Of a stretch of 64,000 bases of DNA, positions 1-8,752 are shown one piece after another (position 1 is the stretch's first letter; each line of letters opens with the position of its first letter). Under the pieces are notes generated by a model that ran no database searches, had not been told where the DNA came from, and saw only the letters and a program-made list of their open reading frames with translations. A program made the position numbers and the translations under genes. Source of the DNA: Nocardioides speluncae (lineage in GTDB: Bacteria > Actinomycetota > Actinomycetes > Propionibacteriales > Nocardioidaceae); NCBI RefSeq assembly GCF_003121585.1, contig NZ_QEOO01000018.1:1-64000 (forward strand). The letters are read 5' to 3'.

Positions 1-91
1 CAGAGCTTGAGTTGGTTCGCAACACCGACTCTTGGACACCCTCGACCTACATCACCGCCGCCACACCGCCGTACCCCTTGGAATCAGTCAT
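1..91. other. left-edge non-coding stretch
   Basis: These 91 bases lie just downstream of the leftward antiporter stop codon. I see no gene, hairpin or recognisable site in them. A rightward open frame beginning here runs antisense through the antiporter gene and is not credible. Confidence 0.4.
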
Positions 92-1606
92 CTAGTCGCC
101 GGGAGGCCGGTTGGTTCGCAGCCACTGCGCCAACCGGCCACCGGCCGACACCTCCCGCAACCGTGCCTCGGCGGCCAGCCGGGCGCGACGTGGTGAGACC
201 AGGAGTACGTCGTCCCCGCGGCGGAGCGCGGTCCGCTGGTCCGGCACCAGCGTGTGGCCGTCGCGGATCACCAGCGACACCGAGACCCCCTTCGGCAGCC
301 GCAGCTCGCCGACCTCGACGCCGTGCAGCTTCGACTCCGGCCCGATCGTGATCTGCAGCAGGTCGGCGGCGATCCGCTCCAGCGGCGCCGCCTCCACATC
401 GAGGTCGCGGGCCTCGCTCCGGGTGACGCCGAGCAGCCGGGCCACCCAGGGCAGCGTCGGCCCGGTCAGCAGCGTAAATACGACCACCATCACGAAGACC
501 AGGTCGAACAGCCGCTCCGAGCCGTCCACTCCTTCGGCGAGCGGGATCGTGGTGAGCACGACCGGGACCGCGCCGCGCAGCCCGGCCCAGGAGACGAAGG
601 CGAGCTCACGCCACGGCCTCGGCTGCGCGAGCGAGCTCACCAGCACCGACACCGGCCGGGCCACGAAGGTCAGCAGCAGCCCGGCGGCCAGCGCCAGCCC
701 GACGGTGGTCAGCGAGATCCGGCCGGGCCAGGCAAGCAGGCCGAGCATCACGAACAGCCCGATCTGGGCCAGCCAGGCCGAGCCCTCGGCGAATGATCGG
801 GTGGTCGAGCGGTGTGGCAGCTCGGAGTTGCCCAGCACCAGCGCCGCGACGTACACCGCGGCGAAGCCGGACGCGTGCGCCGCCGCGCCGACGGCGTACG
901 CCAGGAGGGTCAGCGAGATCACCGCAATCGGGTACAGACCGGACGACGGCAGCGCCACCCGCCGCATCAGCCACGCCCCGCCGGCCCCGATCGCCAGTCC
1001 GATCAGCACGCCGGCGGCGAGCTCGAACACCATCAGCCCGATCGCGCCGAGGATGCCGTGCTCGAGCGCGTGTCCCGACGAGATGAGTACGACGAGCACG
1101 ACGGTCGGCGCGTCGTTGAGGCCGGACTCGGCCTCCAGAGTGCCGGCCAGCCGCCGCGAGATAGGCACCACCCGGAGCACCGAGAAGACCGCGGCCGCGT
1201 CGGTCGGCGAGGTGACCGCACCGAGGAGGATCGCCAGCTCCCATGGCAGGCCGAGCAGATAGTGGCCGCCCAGAGCCATCAGCGTCACCGAGACCGCTAC
1301 CCCCACGGTCGCCAGCGAGGTGCCGAGCCGCATCGACGGCTTGATCTGGGACCAGTTCGTGGTCAGGCCGCCTTCGGCGAGGATCACCACCAGCCCGAGG
1401 AAGCCGAGCGCGTGTGCCAGCTGGGCGTCGTCGAACGGGATCCCGAGCCCGCGCTCGCCGAGGGCGACGCCCATCAGCAGGTAGAGGAGCAGGCTCGGCA
1501 GCCCGGCGCGGGTGGAGACCCGGACCGCCAGGATCGCAAGCAGGGTGACGACCGAGCCCACCAGCAGGAACTGATCGAGCTGGTGCACGTCGAAGGTCAA
1601 GTTCAC
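92..1606 (-). CDS. K+/H+ (CPA1-type) antiporter with TrkA-C-like tail
   Basis: Inner-membrane monovalent cation/proton antiporter of the CPA1/NhaP2 (CvrA) type, 504 residues, probably exporting potassium for pH or osmotic homeostasis. About twelve hydrophobic helices span residues 10-395, including the family-typical stretch SPTDAAAVFSVL and the conserved ESGLNDAPTV, whose acidic residues line the ion path. A cytosolic segment of about 90 residues (from about 410) resembles a TrkA-C/RCK regulatory domain. Start is GTG at 1606; no strong Shine-Dalgarno precedes it. The gene is divergent from the flavoprotein gene to its right. The family is clear; the exact ion is inferred. Confidence 0.88.
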   Translation of the reverse strand: MNLTFDVHQLDQFLLVGSVVTLLAILAVRVSTRAGLPSLLLYLLMGVALGERGLGIPFDDAQLAHALGFLGLVVILAEGGLTTNWSQIKPSMRLGTSLATVGVAVSVTLMALGGHYLLGLPWELAILLGAVTSPTDAAAVFSVLRVVPISRRLAGTLEAESGLNDAPTVVLVVLISSGHALEHGILGAIGLMVFELAAGVLIGLAIGAGGAWLMRRVALPSSGLYPIAVISLTLLAYAVGAAAHASGFAAVYVAALVLGNSELPHRSTTRSFAEGSAWLAQIGLFVMLGLLAWPGRISLTTVGLALAAGLLLTFVARPVSVLVSSLAQPRPWRELAFVSWAGLRGAVPVVLTTIPLAEGVDGSERLFDLVFVMVVVFTLLTGPTLPWVARLLGVTRSEARDLDVEAAPLERIAADLLQITIGPESKLHGVEVGELRLPKGVSVSLVIRDGHTLVPDQRTALRRGDDVLLVSPRRARLAAEARLREVSAGGRLAQWLRTNRPPGD

Positions 1607-1679
1607 CTCGTGGGGGCCGTCGGACGGTGGCCCTGAGTCTAATGGTCACCGTCACTTGCCAGGCCCCTTCTCGCCGGAG

Positions 1680-1693
1680 TGGAACACGTTCTA
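1680..1693. promoter_or_regulatory. KstR-type operator
   Basis: The sequence TGGAACACGTTCTA fits the published KstR consensus TnnAACnnGTTnnA at every fixed position, with the symmetric core GAAC-AC-GTTC. It ends 10 bases before the GTG chosen as start of the KstD-like gene, so a bound repressor would cover the promoter. KstR is the TetR repressor of cholesterol/steroid catabolism in Mycobacterium and Rhodococcus. No kstR gene is in this window. Confidence 0.7.
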
Positions 1694-1703
1694 CTCTTGG
1701 CGG

Positions 1704-3167
1704 GTGACTGCCGACGGCCTCGCCTTGCCCGCGCTCCTGCCCACCTCCGCGCTCGACGGCGTGGTCGACTCGGCCGACGTCGTCGTGGTCGGCTTCGGCA
1801 TCGCGGGCGGCTGTGCGGCCCTGGAGGCGGCACGCGCGGGCGCTCGCGTCGTACTCCTGGAGCGGGCCGCCGTCCCCGGCGGCACCTCGGCGATGAGCGG
1901 CGGCCACTTCTATCTCGGCGGCGGTACGCCGGTCCAGCAGGCCACCGGCCAGGACGACAGCGCCGAGGAGATGTTCGGCTACCTGATGGCGGTCTCGGCC
2001 GACCCGGACGAGGCGAAGATCCGCGCCTACTGCGACGGCAGCGTCGAGCACTTCGGCTGGCTGGAGGCGCTCGGGTTCGAGTTCGAGCGCAGCTTCCTGC
2101 CCGAGAAGATGGTGATCCAGCCCGGAACCGAGTGCCTGATCTACTCCGGCAACGAGAAGGTCTGGCCGTTCCGCGACCGGGCTCGCCCGGCGCCGCGCGG
2201 CCACAAGGTGCCGGTGCCCGGCGACACCGAGGGCACCAAGCTGGTCATCGACCTGCTGCGCGAGGCGGTCGAGAAGGCCGGGGTCGAGGTGCGCTACGAG
2301 ACCGGCGCAACCGCCCTGGTGCGCGACGAGGACGGCGCCGTCATCGGCGTCGGCTGGCGACGCTTCGCCGAGTCCGGCGTGATCGCGGCGCGGGCCGTGG
2401 TGCTCGCCGCCGGCGGCTTCGTGATGAACCGCGACATGGTCGCGGCGTACACCCCGGAGCTGGCAGAGAAGCCGTTCGTGCTCGGCTCGACGTACGACGA
2501 CGGGCTGGGCATCCGGCTCGGCGAGTCGGCCGGCGGCGCGACTCGGTTCATGGACGAGGCCTTCATCACCGCGCCGTTCTACCCGCCGTCCTCGCTGGTG
2601 AAGGGGATCGTCGTCAACAAGCTCGGGCAGCGGTTCGTGGCCGAGGACTCCTACCACTCCCGCACCTCCGGCTTCGTGATGGAGCAGCCCGGCCACGCGG
2701 CGTACCTGATCGTCGACAGCGCCCACATCGAGCACCCGGCGTTCCCGCTGGCACCGTTCATCGACGGCTGGGAGACGGTCGCCGAGATGGAGGCCGCGCT
2801 CGAGCTGCCCGAGGGTTCATTGAGCGCCACCCTCGACCGCTACAACGAGTACGCCGCCCGCGGCGAGGACCCCGACTTCCACAAGCACCCCGACTGGCTG
2901 GCGCCGCAGGACACCGGGCCGTGGGGCGCGTTCGACCTGACCCTCGGCAAGGCGCTCTACGCCGGCTTCACCCTCGGCGGCCTGGCCACCTCCGTCGACG
3001 GCGAGGTGCTGCGCGAGGACGGCTCGACAATCGGTGGCCTGTACGCCGCCGGCGCCTGCGCCTCCAACATCGCCCAGGACGGCAAGGGCTACGCCTCCGG
3101 CACCCAGCTCGGCGAGGGCTCCTTCTTCGGCCGCCGCGCCGGCCGACACGCCGCAACACCTCGATAG
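1704..3167 (+). CDS. KstD-like FAD-dependent 3-ketosteroid dehydrogenase
   Basis: FAD-binding dehydrogenase of the fumarate reductase/3-ketosteroid dehydrogenase superfamily, 487 residues from GTG 1704. The N-terminus has the dinucleotide fingerprint VVVVGFGIAGG followed by a Glu (VVLLERA). An FAD-contacting segment, AAGGFVMNRDM, lies mid-protein, and the C-terminal FAD motif is GLYAAGACASN followed by GKGYASGTQLGEG. Length and the C-terminal motif suit the delta4-(5alpha)-ketosteroid dehydrogenase branch, which dehydrogenates the steroid A ring in the cytosol. A longer frame starts with TTG at 1656, but that would put the KstR-type operator inside the gene, so GTG 1704 with a very short leader is preferred. 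Substrate is inferred from the operator; generic flavoprotein reductase is the alternative. Confidence 0.75.
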   Translation: MTADGLALPALLPTSALDGVVDSADVVVVGFGIAGGCAALEAARAGARVVLLERAAVPGGTSAMSGGHFYLGGGTPVQQATGQDDSAEEMFGYLMAVSADPDEAKIRAYCDGSVEHFGWLEALGFEFERSFLPEKMVIQPGTECLIYSGNEKVWPFRDRARPAPRGHKVPVPGDTEGTKLVIDLLREAVEKAGVEVRYETGATALVRDEDGAVIGVGWRRFAESGVIAARAVVLAAGGFVMNRDMVAAYTPELAEKPFVLGSTYDDGLGIRLGESAGGATRFMDEAFITAPFYPPSSLVKGIVVNKLGQRFVAEDSYHSRTSGFVMEQPGHAAYLIVDSAHIEHPAFPLAPFIDGWETVAEMEAALELPEGSLSATLDRYNEYAARGEDPDFHKHPDWLAPQDTGPWGAFDLTLGKALYAGFTLGGLATSVDGEVLREDGSTIGGLYAAGACASNIAQDGKGYASGTQLGEGSFFGRRAGRHAATPR

Positions 3168-3226
3168 TCCAGATCGTTTGACATCATTTCTCGGCCGAAA
3201 GTGATGACAAACGTTCTGGACTATCG
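3162..3226. terminator. 65-bp near-perfect palindrome containing both convergent stop codons
   Basis: Two arms of about 32 bases pair with only a few mismatches around the centre TCGGCCGA. The outer ends, CGATAG and CTATCG, contain the stop codons of both flanking convergent genes. There is no T tract. It probably works as a bidirectional terminator. Confidence 0.7.
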
Positions 3227-3703
3227 CCGGTAGAGGCTGACCAGCACGCCGTACTCCTGCTCGCGCGGACCGGCCGGCTCGAGCCGGTTGAGCAGCTCGT
3301 CCAGGTGCGCGGAGAGGGCCTCGGCCTGGCGGCGGGTGAGCCGGATCGTGCGGTGGTTGAGCAGCGGCCGGCGCGCGCGGACGATCTCCTCGCCGATCGA
3401 GGTCAGCATTGCGGCGGTCGCCTCGTCGGGGACGTCGGGAGCGAACCGGATCCGGCGCGAGGTGCGCAGGTAGTACTGCTCGGTCCCGCCGCGCACCGTC
3501 CGGGTCGGGCCCTTGGTGACCAGCCCGGCCTTGACGAGTACGCCGAGGTGGTGGGCGATGTTGCCCTTGTTGGTCATGAGCCGGTTGCCGAGCTGGCTGA
3601 TCGTGGCGCCGTCGCCGCCGAGCTCGCGCCAGATCCGGTGCCGCAGCGGGTGCGAGAACGCCCGGATCTGGTCGGGCCCGCTGGCATCGAGGAGGTCGGT
3701 CAT
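3221..3703 (-). CDS. ArsR-like winged-helix transcriptional regulator
   Basis: A 160-residue DNA-binding protein of the ArsR/HTH_20 type. The N-terminal winged helix is visible as FSHPLRHRIWREL, then ISQLGNRL and the recognition region GNIAHHLGVLVKAGLV, with a wing reading GGTEQYYLR. The C-terminal half is helical and basic (residues about 95-150) and may carry the dimer or effector site; there is no obvious metal-binding Cys cluster. It is divergent from the S41 peptidase gene across 57 bases that contain a perfect 8-bp inverted repeat, suggesting self-regulation and control of the peptidase. The inducer is unknown. Confidence 0.82.
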   Translation of the reverse strand: MTDLLDASGPDQIRAFSHPLRHRIWRELGGDGATISQLGNRLMTNKGNIAHHLGVLVKAGLVTKGPTRTVRGGTEQYYLRTSRRIRFAPDVPDEATAAMLTSIGEEIVRARRPLLNHRTIRLTRRQAEALSAHLDELLNRLEPAGPREQEYGVLVSLYRR

Positions 3704-3707
3704 AGGT

Positions 3708-3735
3708 CTAAGCGTTAAGAGAAGTAGACGCTTAG
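3708..3735. promoter_or_regulatory. probable ArsR operator
   Basis: Perfect inverted repeat CTAAGCGT / ACGCTTAG with a 12-base spacer, placed 5 bases upstream of the regulator start codon and 26 bases upstream of the divergent peptidase ATG. Position and dyad length fit an ArsR-type operator serving both genes. Confidence 0.6.
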
Positions 3736-3760
3736 GTCAACCCCCGACTTCACTGCTCCC

Positions 3761-4606
3761 ATGACCGACTCGCTGATCGACCGCATCCAGACCCTCGTCC
3801 GCGACCACTACGTCTTCGCCGACCGCGGGGAGTCGATCGCGGCCGCGCTGAACGGGATCACCCTGCCCGCCGACGAGCCCGCGCTCGCGACCGCCGTGAC
3901 CGAGGCACTGCTGGCCGCGAGCGCCGACAAGCACCTCCGGGTACGCCACTACCCGGACGGGGTTCCGACCGACCAGGACGAGGCCGCCGCTCGCGCACAC
4001 TGGGCAGCCGAGATGCGTCGTACCTCCGGCGGGGTCGCCGAGGTACTCCGCCTGGACGCGGCCACCGGACTCCTGGCACTGGGTCCCGTGATCGGCCCGC
4101 GGGAGCCCGCCGCGCCCTACCTCGCCGCCGCGTTCGCGCTCCTGGCCGACGTCGAGCGGCTGGTGATCGACCTCCGCGCCTGCGTCGGCGGCGTACCGGA
4201 GACAGTTGCCTACATCGTCAGCCACCTCACCGGGCCGGAGCCGGTCCACCTGCAGGACGTCGTACGCCGCGACGGCACCGCCGACTCCTACTGGACGACC
4301 AGCGACGTGGACGCGCTGCCGCCGACCGTCGAGGTCGCCGTACTCACCAGCAGCGCGACGTTCTCCGGCGGCGAGGAGCTCGCCTACGACCTGCAGGCGC
4401 TCGGCCGGGCCACCGTGGTGGGCGAGGTGACCGGCGGCGGCGCGCACCCGCGCGAGGCCTTCGACCTGAGCCCGACCCTGCAGGTGCACGTGCCGGTCGC
4501 GCGCAGCGTCAACGCCGTCACCGGCACCAACTGGGAAGGCAAGGGCGTCCTCCCCGACCACCCCTGCCCCGCCGACCAGGCACTCGAGGTCGCCCTGGCC
4601 GGGTGA
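3761..4606 (+). CDS. S41 family peptidase-like protein
   Basis: A 281-residue protein resembling the IRBP/tail-specific (S41) serine protease domain. Residues 1-60 match the helical N-terminal part (IQTLVRDHYVFAD, the 'peptidase_S41_N' type). The core shows VIDLRACVGG and the nucleophile region SSATFSGGEELAYDLQALGR followed by VVGEVTGGGAHP, where the Ser in TFSGGEE is the expected catalytic residue. No signal peptide or PDZ domain is evident, so it is probably cytosolic. It is divergent from and probably controlled by the ArsR-like gene. Its stop is 4 bases from the stop of the convergent ATPase gene. Actual proteolysis is not certain. Confidence 0.8.
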   Translation: MTDSLIDRIQTLVRDHYVFADRGESIAAALNGITLPADEPALATAVTEALLAASADKHLRVRHYPDGVPTDQDEAAARAHWAAEMRRTSGGVAEVLRLDAATGLLALGPVIGPREPAAPYLAAAFALLADVERLVIDLRACVGGVPETVAYIVSHLTGPEPVHLQDVVRRDGTADSYWTTSDVDALPPTVEVAVLTSSATFSGGEELAYDLQALGRATVVGEVTGGGAHPREAFDLSPTLQVHVPVARSVNAVTGTNWEGKGVLPDHPCPADQALEVALAG

Positions 4607-4610
4607 CCGG

Positions 4611-5741
4611 TCACAGCCCCAGGCTGGTGGCGTTCTCGCGGAGGTACTCGCGCAGGTAGGGCAGCGCGAAGGCGACCAGGCCACGGCCGGCGGGCTGGAT
4701 CATGTCGGCGCCGATCAGGCGCAGCCGGTACTGCGAGGCGTACGACGAGCCGACGTTCATCCTGGTGGCGATGTCGCCGATCCGGCTGGGCCCGTTGTCC
4801 TCGGCCATCGCGGCGAGGAACTGGCGGTCGGTCGGCGACAGGTCGAAGAGGGCCGGCTCGTGGACCAGCGCGCCCATCCGCCGGCGCGCGGCCGCCACCC
4901 CCTCCCGTGCCTGTACGACGTCGATCGTCGGCGCATCCGGCTTGACCCGCCACACCCAGTGGCCGATCAGCTGGATCAGGAACGGGTAGCCGCCGGTACC
5001 CTCGGCCGCGACCTGCAGCGCGCGGTCGGTGATGGTGCGGCCGGCCGCCTCGATCGGCATCCGCAGCGCGTCGGCGACGTCGGCCAGGTCGACCACGCCG
5101 AGGTGGTGCCGGTCGGCGCGGCGCAGGAAGGTCAGCACCTGGTCGTTCAGGAGGTCCTGGACGGTCGCCGGCAGCCCCGCCGCGACGAAGGCGACGGGCC
5201 GCTCCTCGCGGATGCAGTGCTGGATCACGATCCCGAGCGCCTGCAACTCCTCGCGGACGCCGGCATGGATCTCGTCGACGGTGATCATCAGCCCGGTGCC
5301 CTGCCCGGCGAGGTGGTCGGTCAGGGAGTTGACCATGGTGCGCAGCCCGGTCGGCGGGCGGTTCAGCGGCACCATGTCGATGTCCACGCCACCGAGGTTC
5401 ATCGGCAGGTGTACGCCGGAGATGTGCCGCTCGAAGTCCGGGAACTCCAGCAGGTCCGCCGCCTGCGGCAGCCCCTCGCTCACCAGCCGGGTGATCAGTC
5501 CGCGGGTCGCGGTCTCGGAGATCACGACCCAGCCGCGCTGCCGGGCCTGCGCCTCAGCCTCGTTGAGCATCACGGTCTTCCCGACGCCACGGGCACCCGT
5601 GTAGAGCGTGGCCCGGCCCGGGGAGCCGGGGCCGTCGTCGAGCGCATCGCCGATCGCAGCAGCAACCTGGTCGCGGCCGGCGAGCACGGGCGGGTTGGTG
5701 CCGAACGACGGACGGAACGGGCTGACGTTGCCGGCAATCAT
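4611..5741 (-). CDS. AAA-type ATPase with C-terminal winged-helix-like region
   Basis: A 376-residue P-loop ATPase. Walker A is GARGVGKT at residues 49-56 and Walker B-like LMITVDEIHAG lies near residue 173. The nucleotide domain is followed by a sensor-like arginine region and, after residue 300, a segment that looks like a winged helix (SPTDRQFLAAMAED, then IGDIATRMNVGSSYASQYR). The architecture resembles STAND/ATP-binding proteins of unknown role common in actinobacteria. The upstream region is AT-rich and holds two direct repeats that may be an operator. No partner gene is apparent. Function unknown. Confidence 0.8.
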   Translation of the reverse strand: MIAGNVSPFRPSFGTNPPVLAGRDQVAAAIGDALDDGPGSPGRATLYTGARGVGKTVMLNEAEAQARQRGWVVISETATRGLITRLVSEGLPQAADLLEFPDFERHISGVHLPMNLGGVDIDMVPLNRPPTGLRTMVNSLTDHLAGQGTGLMITVDEIHAGVREELQALGIVIQHCIREERPVAFVAAGLPATVQDLLNDQVLTFLRRADRHHLGVVDLADVADALRMPIEAAGRTITDRALQVAAEGTGGYPFLIQLIGHWVWRVKPDAPTIDVVQAREGVAAARRRMGALVHEPALFDLSPTDRQFLAAMAEDNGPSRIGDIATRMNVGSSYASQYRLRLIGADMIQPAGRGLVAFALPYLREYLRENATSLGL

Positions 5742-5768
5742 CGCGGAGGGACCACCTTTGCCAACGGA

Positions 5769-5813
5769 TTTAGCGATGTTTAGACCTTACCACTCTTCTT
5801 TAGCAAGTTTTAG
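5769..5813. promoter_or_regulatory. two direct repeats upstream of the ATPase gene
   Basis: On the minus strand the element CTAAA-N4-GCTAAA occurs twice, at 5799-5813 and 5769-5783, with a 30-base period (about three helical turns). It sits in a short AT-rich island, 28 bases upstream of the ATPase start. Likely operator or promoter region; the binding protein is unknown, and the ATPase itself, which seems to have a C-terminal winged helix, is a candidate. Confidence 0.45.
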
Positions 5814-5891
5814 TAATCTCTAGACAAATCAGACAGGGGCTTGACTCGCCCGCCATCATGGGACGGCACCCGAAAACGGGAGGAACCACCT

Positions 5892-6440
5892 ATGCGGACG
5901 CCCCGCCCGGCAGCCGCCGTACTCACCGTCGCCACCCTGCTGGCCCTCGGCACCCTCCAGGCCTGCGGCGGCGACGACGGGTCCGACCGCTCGGACCAGG
6001 AGCAGAAGGCGATCGACAGCCTCACCGCGCGGATGAAGCGCGAGTCGGAGGCGGAGTTCACCCAGCAGATCTCCGGCTGCTTCGCCGAGCACCTGGTCGA
6101 CGACGTCGGCCTCGAGCAGCTGGTCAAGGACCAGCTGCTCACCGAGGACTACGAGGCGAGCAGCGGCGCCGGCGCGAAGGGCGTCTCCGCCAAGACCGCG
6201 GAGGCGTACGGCGACGCTACGGTCGCCTGCATCGACTGGGAGGAGTTCGGCGAGCTGCTCAAGAAGGACAAGGCGACCACGCTCACCGACGCCCAGATCG
6301 ACGCCGCTGTCACCTGCCTCGACAACATCGGCGACCAGACCATCCACGACTCCACTCGCGACCAGGCGCTGCGCCAGCAGACCGCCGCGACCCAGACGTT
6401 CACCACCGAGTTCACCAAGTGCTTCGCCCAGGAGAAATGA
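5892..6440 (+). CDS. predicted lipoprotein of unknown function
   Basis: A 182-residue secreted lipoprotein. The chosen ATG at 5892 has a good ribosome site (GGGAGGA, 5879-5885) and gives a classic signal: MRTPRP, a hydrophobic stretch AAAVLTVATLLALGT, then the lipobox LQAC, so the mature protein would start at a lipidated Cys. The mature part is acidic and helical with several Cys (SGCFAEH, VACIDWEEF, VTCLDN, TKCFAQ) that may form disulfides outside the membrane. A longer frame from 5841 would bury the signal peptide and is rejected. I do not recognise the family. Confidence 0.8.
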   Translation: MRTPRPAAAVLTVATLLALGTLQACGGDDGSDRSDQEQKAIDSLTARMKRESEAEFTQQISGCFAEHLVDDVGLEQLVKDQLLTEDYEASSGAGAKGVSAKTAEAYGDATVACIDWEEFGELLKKDKATTLTDAQIDAAVTCLDNIGDQTIHDSTRDQALRQQTAATQTFTTEFTKCFAQEK

Positions 6441-6486
6441 GTCGTGGGCCCCAGCGAGCGCCGTAGCGCACGCTGAGACCCACGAC
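6441..6486. terminator. intergenic hairpin between convergent genes
   Basis: Arms GTCGTGGG / CCCACGAC extend inward through CCAGCG / CGCTGA to a GCGC-CGTA-GCGC tip, about 18 of 21 positions paired. It starts directly after the lipoprotein stop codon and faces the convergent fadB stop. Probable bidirectional terminator without a T tract. Confidence 0.7.
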
Positions 6487-6497
6487 CTCGCGACTGG

Positions 6498-8717
6498 CTA
6501 GGCGGGGAAGGTCTCACCCTTCGCCGCCAGGTCGCGCAGGTACTGCGTCGGGGCAAACCGCTCGCCGTACTTCTCGGCCAGCTCCTCGGCCCGCTTGATG
6601 AACGCGCCGAGACCGACCTCACCGTCCTTGCCGACGTAGCCGGTCATGAACTGCGCGGCGCCACCGGTGTTGGCCGGGAAGCCGATGCCCATGATCGAGC
6701 CGATGTTGGCGGCCGCGGCGGAGGTGATCACTTCCTCCTCGAAGCACTTCGCGGTCTCGATCGCCTCGACGAACATCAGGCGGTCCTTGACGTCGCCGAA
6801 CGGCACCTGGTCGTCCTGCGCGGCGACCGGGTACTGAGCGGCCAGACCCGGCCACAGACCGGCGCGCTTGCCGTCGACGTACTCGTAGAAGCCCTTGCCC
6901 ATCCACTTGCCGACGCGGCCGTCTTCGATCATCGAGTCGATAACGTCGTTGGCGGGGTCGGCGGGCAGCTCCTTGCCCTCCGCCTGCAGCGCCTCCTGGC
7001 TGGCCAGGCGGATGTTCTTCATGGTCTGGAAGTTGAGCTCGTCGGAGATCTGCAGCGGGCCGACCGGGTAGCCGTCCTGCGCCGCCGCCCGCTCGATCGA
7101 CATCGGCGCGACGCCCTCGGTGAGCAGCCGGAGGCCCTCGTTGATGGTCGTGCCGATCACCCGCGAGGTGTAGAAGCCGCGCGAGTCGTTGACCACGATC
7201 GGCGTCTTCTTGATCGCGAGTACGACGTCGTACGCCTTGGCCAGCGCCTCGTCGGAGGTCTCCTTGCCGCGGATGATCTCGACCAGCGGCATCTTGTCCA
7301 CAGGCGAGAAGAAGTGCAGGCCGATGAAGTCCTTCGGCCGGTCGATGCCCTCGGCCAGGCCGGTGATCGGCAGCGACGACGTGTTGGAGCACAGCAGCGC
7401 GTCGGGGTTGACGTGCGCCGCGATCTCGCCGAACACCTGGTGCTTGAGCTCGGCCTTCTCGAAGACCGCCTCGATCACCAGGTCGACGCCGGCGAAGTCG
7501 GCCGGGTCGGCGGTCGGCTTGATCTTGGCGAGCAGCGCCGCCTTCTTCTCCTCGGTGGACTTGCCACGCGAGATCGCCTTGTCGAGCAGCGCCTCGCTGT
7601 AGGCCTTGCCCTTCTCGGCGTTCTCGGCCGACACGTCCTTGAGTACGATTTCCATCCCGGCCTTCGCGCAGACGTAGGCGATGCCGGCGCCCATCATGCC
7701 CGCACCGAGCACGCCGACCTTGGTGGGCGTGTACTTCTCGATGCCGTCGGGGCGCAGCGAGCCGGAGTTGATCGCCTGCAGGTCGAAGAAGAACGCCTGG
7801 ATCATGTTCTTCGAGTTCTGGTTGACGATCAGGTTGGTCAGGTAGCGCGACTCGATCCGCGAGGCGGTCTCGAAGTCGACCTGCGCGCCCTCGATGGCCG
7901 CGGACAGGATCGCCTTCTGCGCCGGGTAGTCGGCACCCTTGAGCTGCTTGCGCAGCAGCGCCGGGAACGCCGGCAGGAACATCGCGAGCTTCGGGTTGGA
8001 CGGCAGACCGCCCGGCATCCGGTAGCCCGCGCGGTCCCACGGGTTCAGGGCGGCGTCGGCGTCGTCCTTGTGGTCGAGCACCCACTTCTTGGCGGCCGGG
8101 ACCAGCTCGTCGAGACTGCCGACCAGCTCGTCGACCAGGCCCTTGGCCTTGGCGTCCGCCGGGCGGTAGCGCGGGCCCTGCAGGAGCACGTTCATCAGCG
8201 CGTCCTGGATGCCGAGCATCCGCACGGTGCGGGTGACGCCGCCGCCGCCCGGCAGCAGGCCGAGCGACGCCTCGGGCAGGCCGATCTGCACCGACGGGTG
8301 GTCGTAGGCGACGCGGTGGTTGGTGGCCAGCGCGATCTCGAGGCCACCGCCGAGCGCGGCGCCGTTGATCGCCGCGGCGACCGGCTTCGGGAAGGTCTCC
8401 AGGCGGCGCAGGTCGGCCTTCAGGCCCTCGGCCATCGCGAAGATGTCGGCCGCGTTCTCCTTGGTGGCCTTGCTCATGTCGTCGAGGTTGCCGCCGGCGA
8501 AGAAGGTCTTCTTCGCGCTGGCGATCACCACGCCGGTGATGTCGTCGACCTCGGCGTACAGCCGGTCGACGGCGGCCTTCATCGACTCGACGTACAGCTG
8601 GTTCATAGTGTTGGCGCTGGCGGTCGGGTCGTCGATGGTGAGTACGACGATGCCGTCGGCGTCCTTGTCGTAGCGGACGGCGCTCTGGGTCCCGGTGTCA
8701 GTCACAGTCTCGGTCAC
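6498..8717 (-). CDS. fadB: fatty acid oxidation complex alpha subunit (enoyl-CoA hydratase / 3-hydroxyacyl-CoA dehydrogenase)
   Basis: Bifunctional beta-oxidation enzyme, 739 residues. The N-terminal crotonase domain (about 15-200) shows the oxyanion-hole stretch [14 protein letters not shown] and the catalytic region [14 protein letters not shown]. The NAD-binding 3-hydroxyacyl-CoA dehydrogenase domain starts near 332 with [13 protein letters not shown] and contains [14 protein letters not shown], whose His belongs to the catalytic pair. The C-terminal dehydrogenase domain follows ([11 protein letters not shown], then GFYEYVDGK). It hydrates enoyl-CoA and oxidises the 3-hydroxyacyl-CoA, passing product to the thiolase encoded 35 bases upstream in the same operon. 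Length is normal for this family. Confidence 0.95.
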   Translation of the reverse strand: MTETVTDTGTQSAVRYDKDADGIVVLTIDDPTASANTMNQLYVESMKAAVDRLYAEVDDITGVVIASAKKTFFAGGNLDDMSKATKENAADIFAMAEGLKADLRRLETFPKPVAAAINGAALGGGLEIALATNHRVAYDHPSVQIGLPEASLGLLPGGGGVTRTVRMLGIQDALMNVLLQGPRYRPADAKAKGLVDELVGSLDELVPAAKKWVLDHKDDADAALNPWDRAGYRMPGGLPSNPKLAMFLPAFPALLRKQLKGADYPAQKAILSAAIEGAQVDFETASRIESRYLTNLIVNQNSKNMIQAFFFDLQAINSGSLRPDGIEKYTPTKVGVLGAGMMGAGIAYVCAKAGMEIVLKDVSAENAEKGKAYSEALLDKAISRGKSTEEKKAALLAKIKPTADPADFAGVDLVIEAVFEKAELKHQVFGEIAAHVNPDALLCSNTSSLPITGLAEGIDRPKDFIGLHFFSPVDKMPLVEIIRGKETSDEALAKAYDVVLAIKKTPIVVNDSRGFYTSRVIGTTINEGLRLLTEGVAPMSIERAAAQDGYPVGPLQISDELNFQTMKNIRLASQEALQAEGKELPADPANDVIDSMIEDGRVGKWMGKGFYEYVDGKRAGLWPGLAAQYPVAAQDDQVPFGDVKDRLMFVEAIETAKCFEEEVITSAAAANIGSIMGIGFPANTGGAAQFMTGYVGKDGEVGLGAFIKRAEELAEKYGERFAPTQYLRDLAAKGETFPA

Positions 8718-8752
8718 GGTTTCTTTGTCCTGTTCTCAGAGGTTCCGGGCGC

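Noticed and set aside
606..2735. Leftward 709-codon frame
   Set aside because: Runs antisense to the KstD-like gene and out of frame in the antiporter; Arg-rich shadow without motifs.
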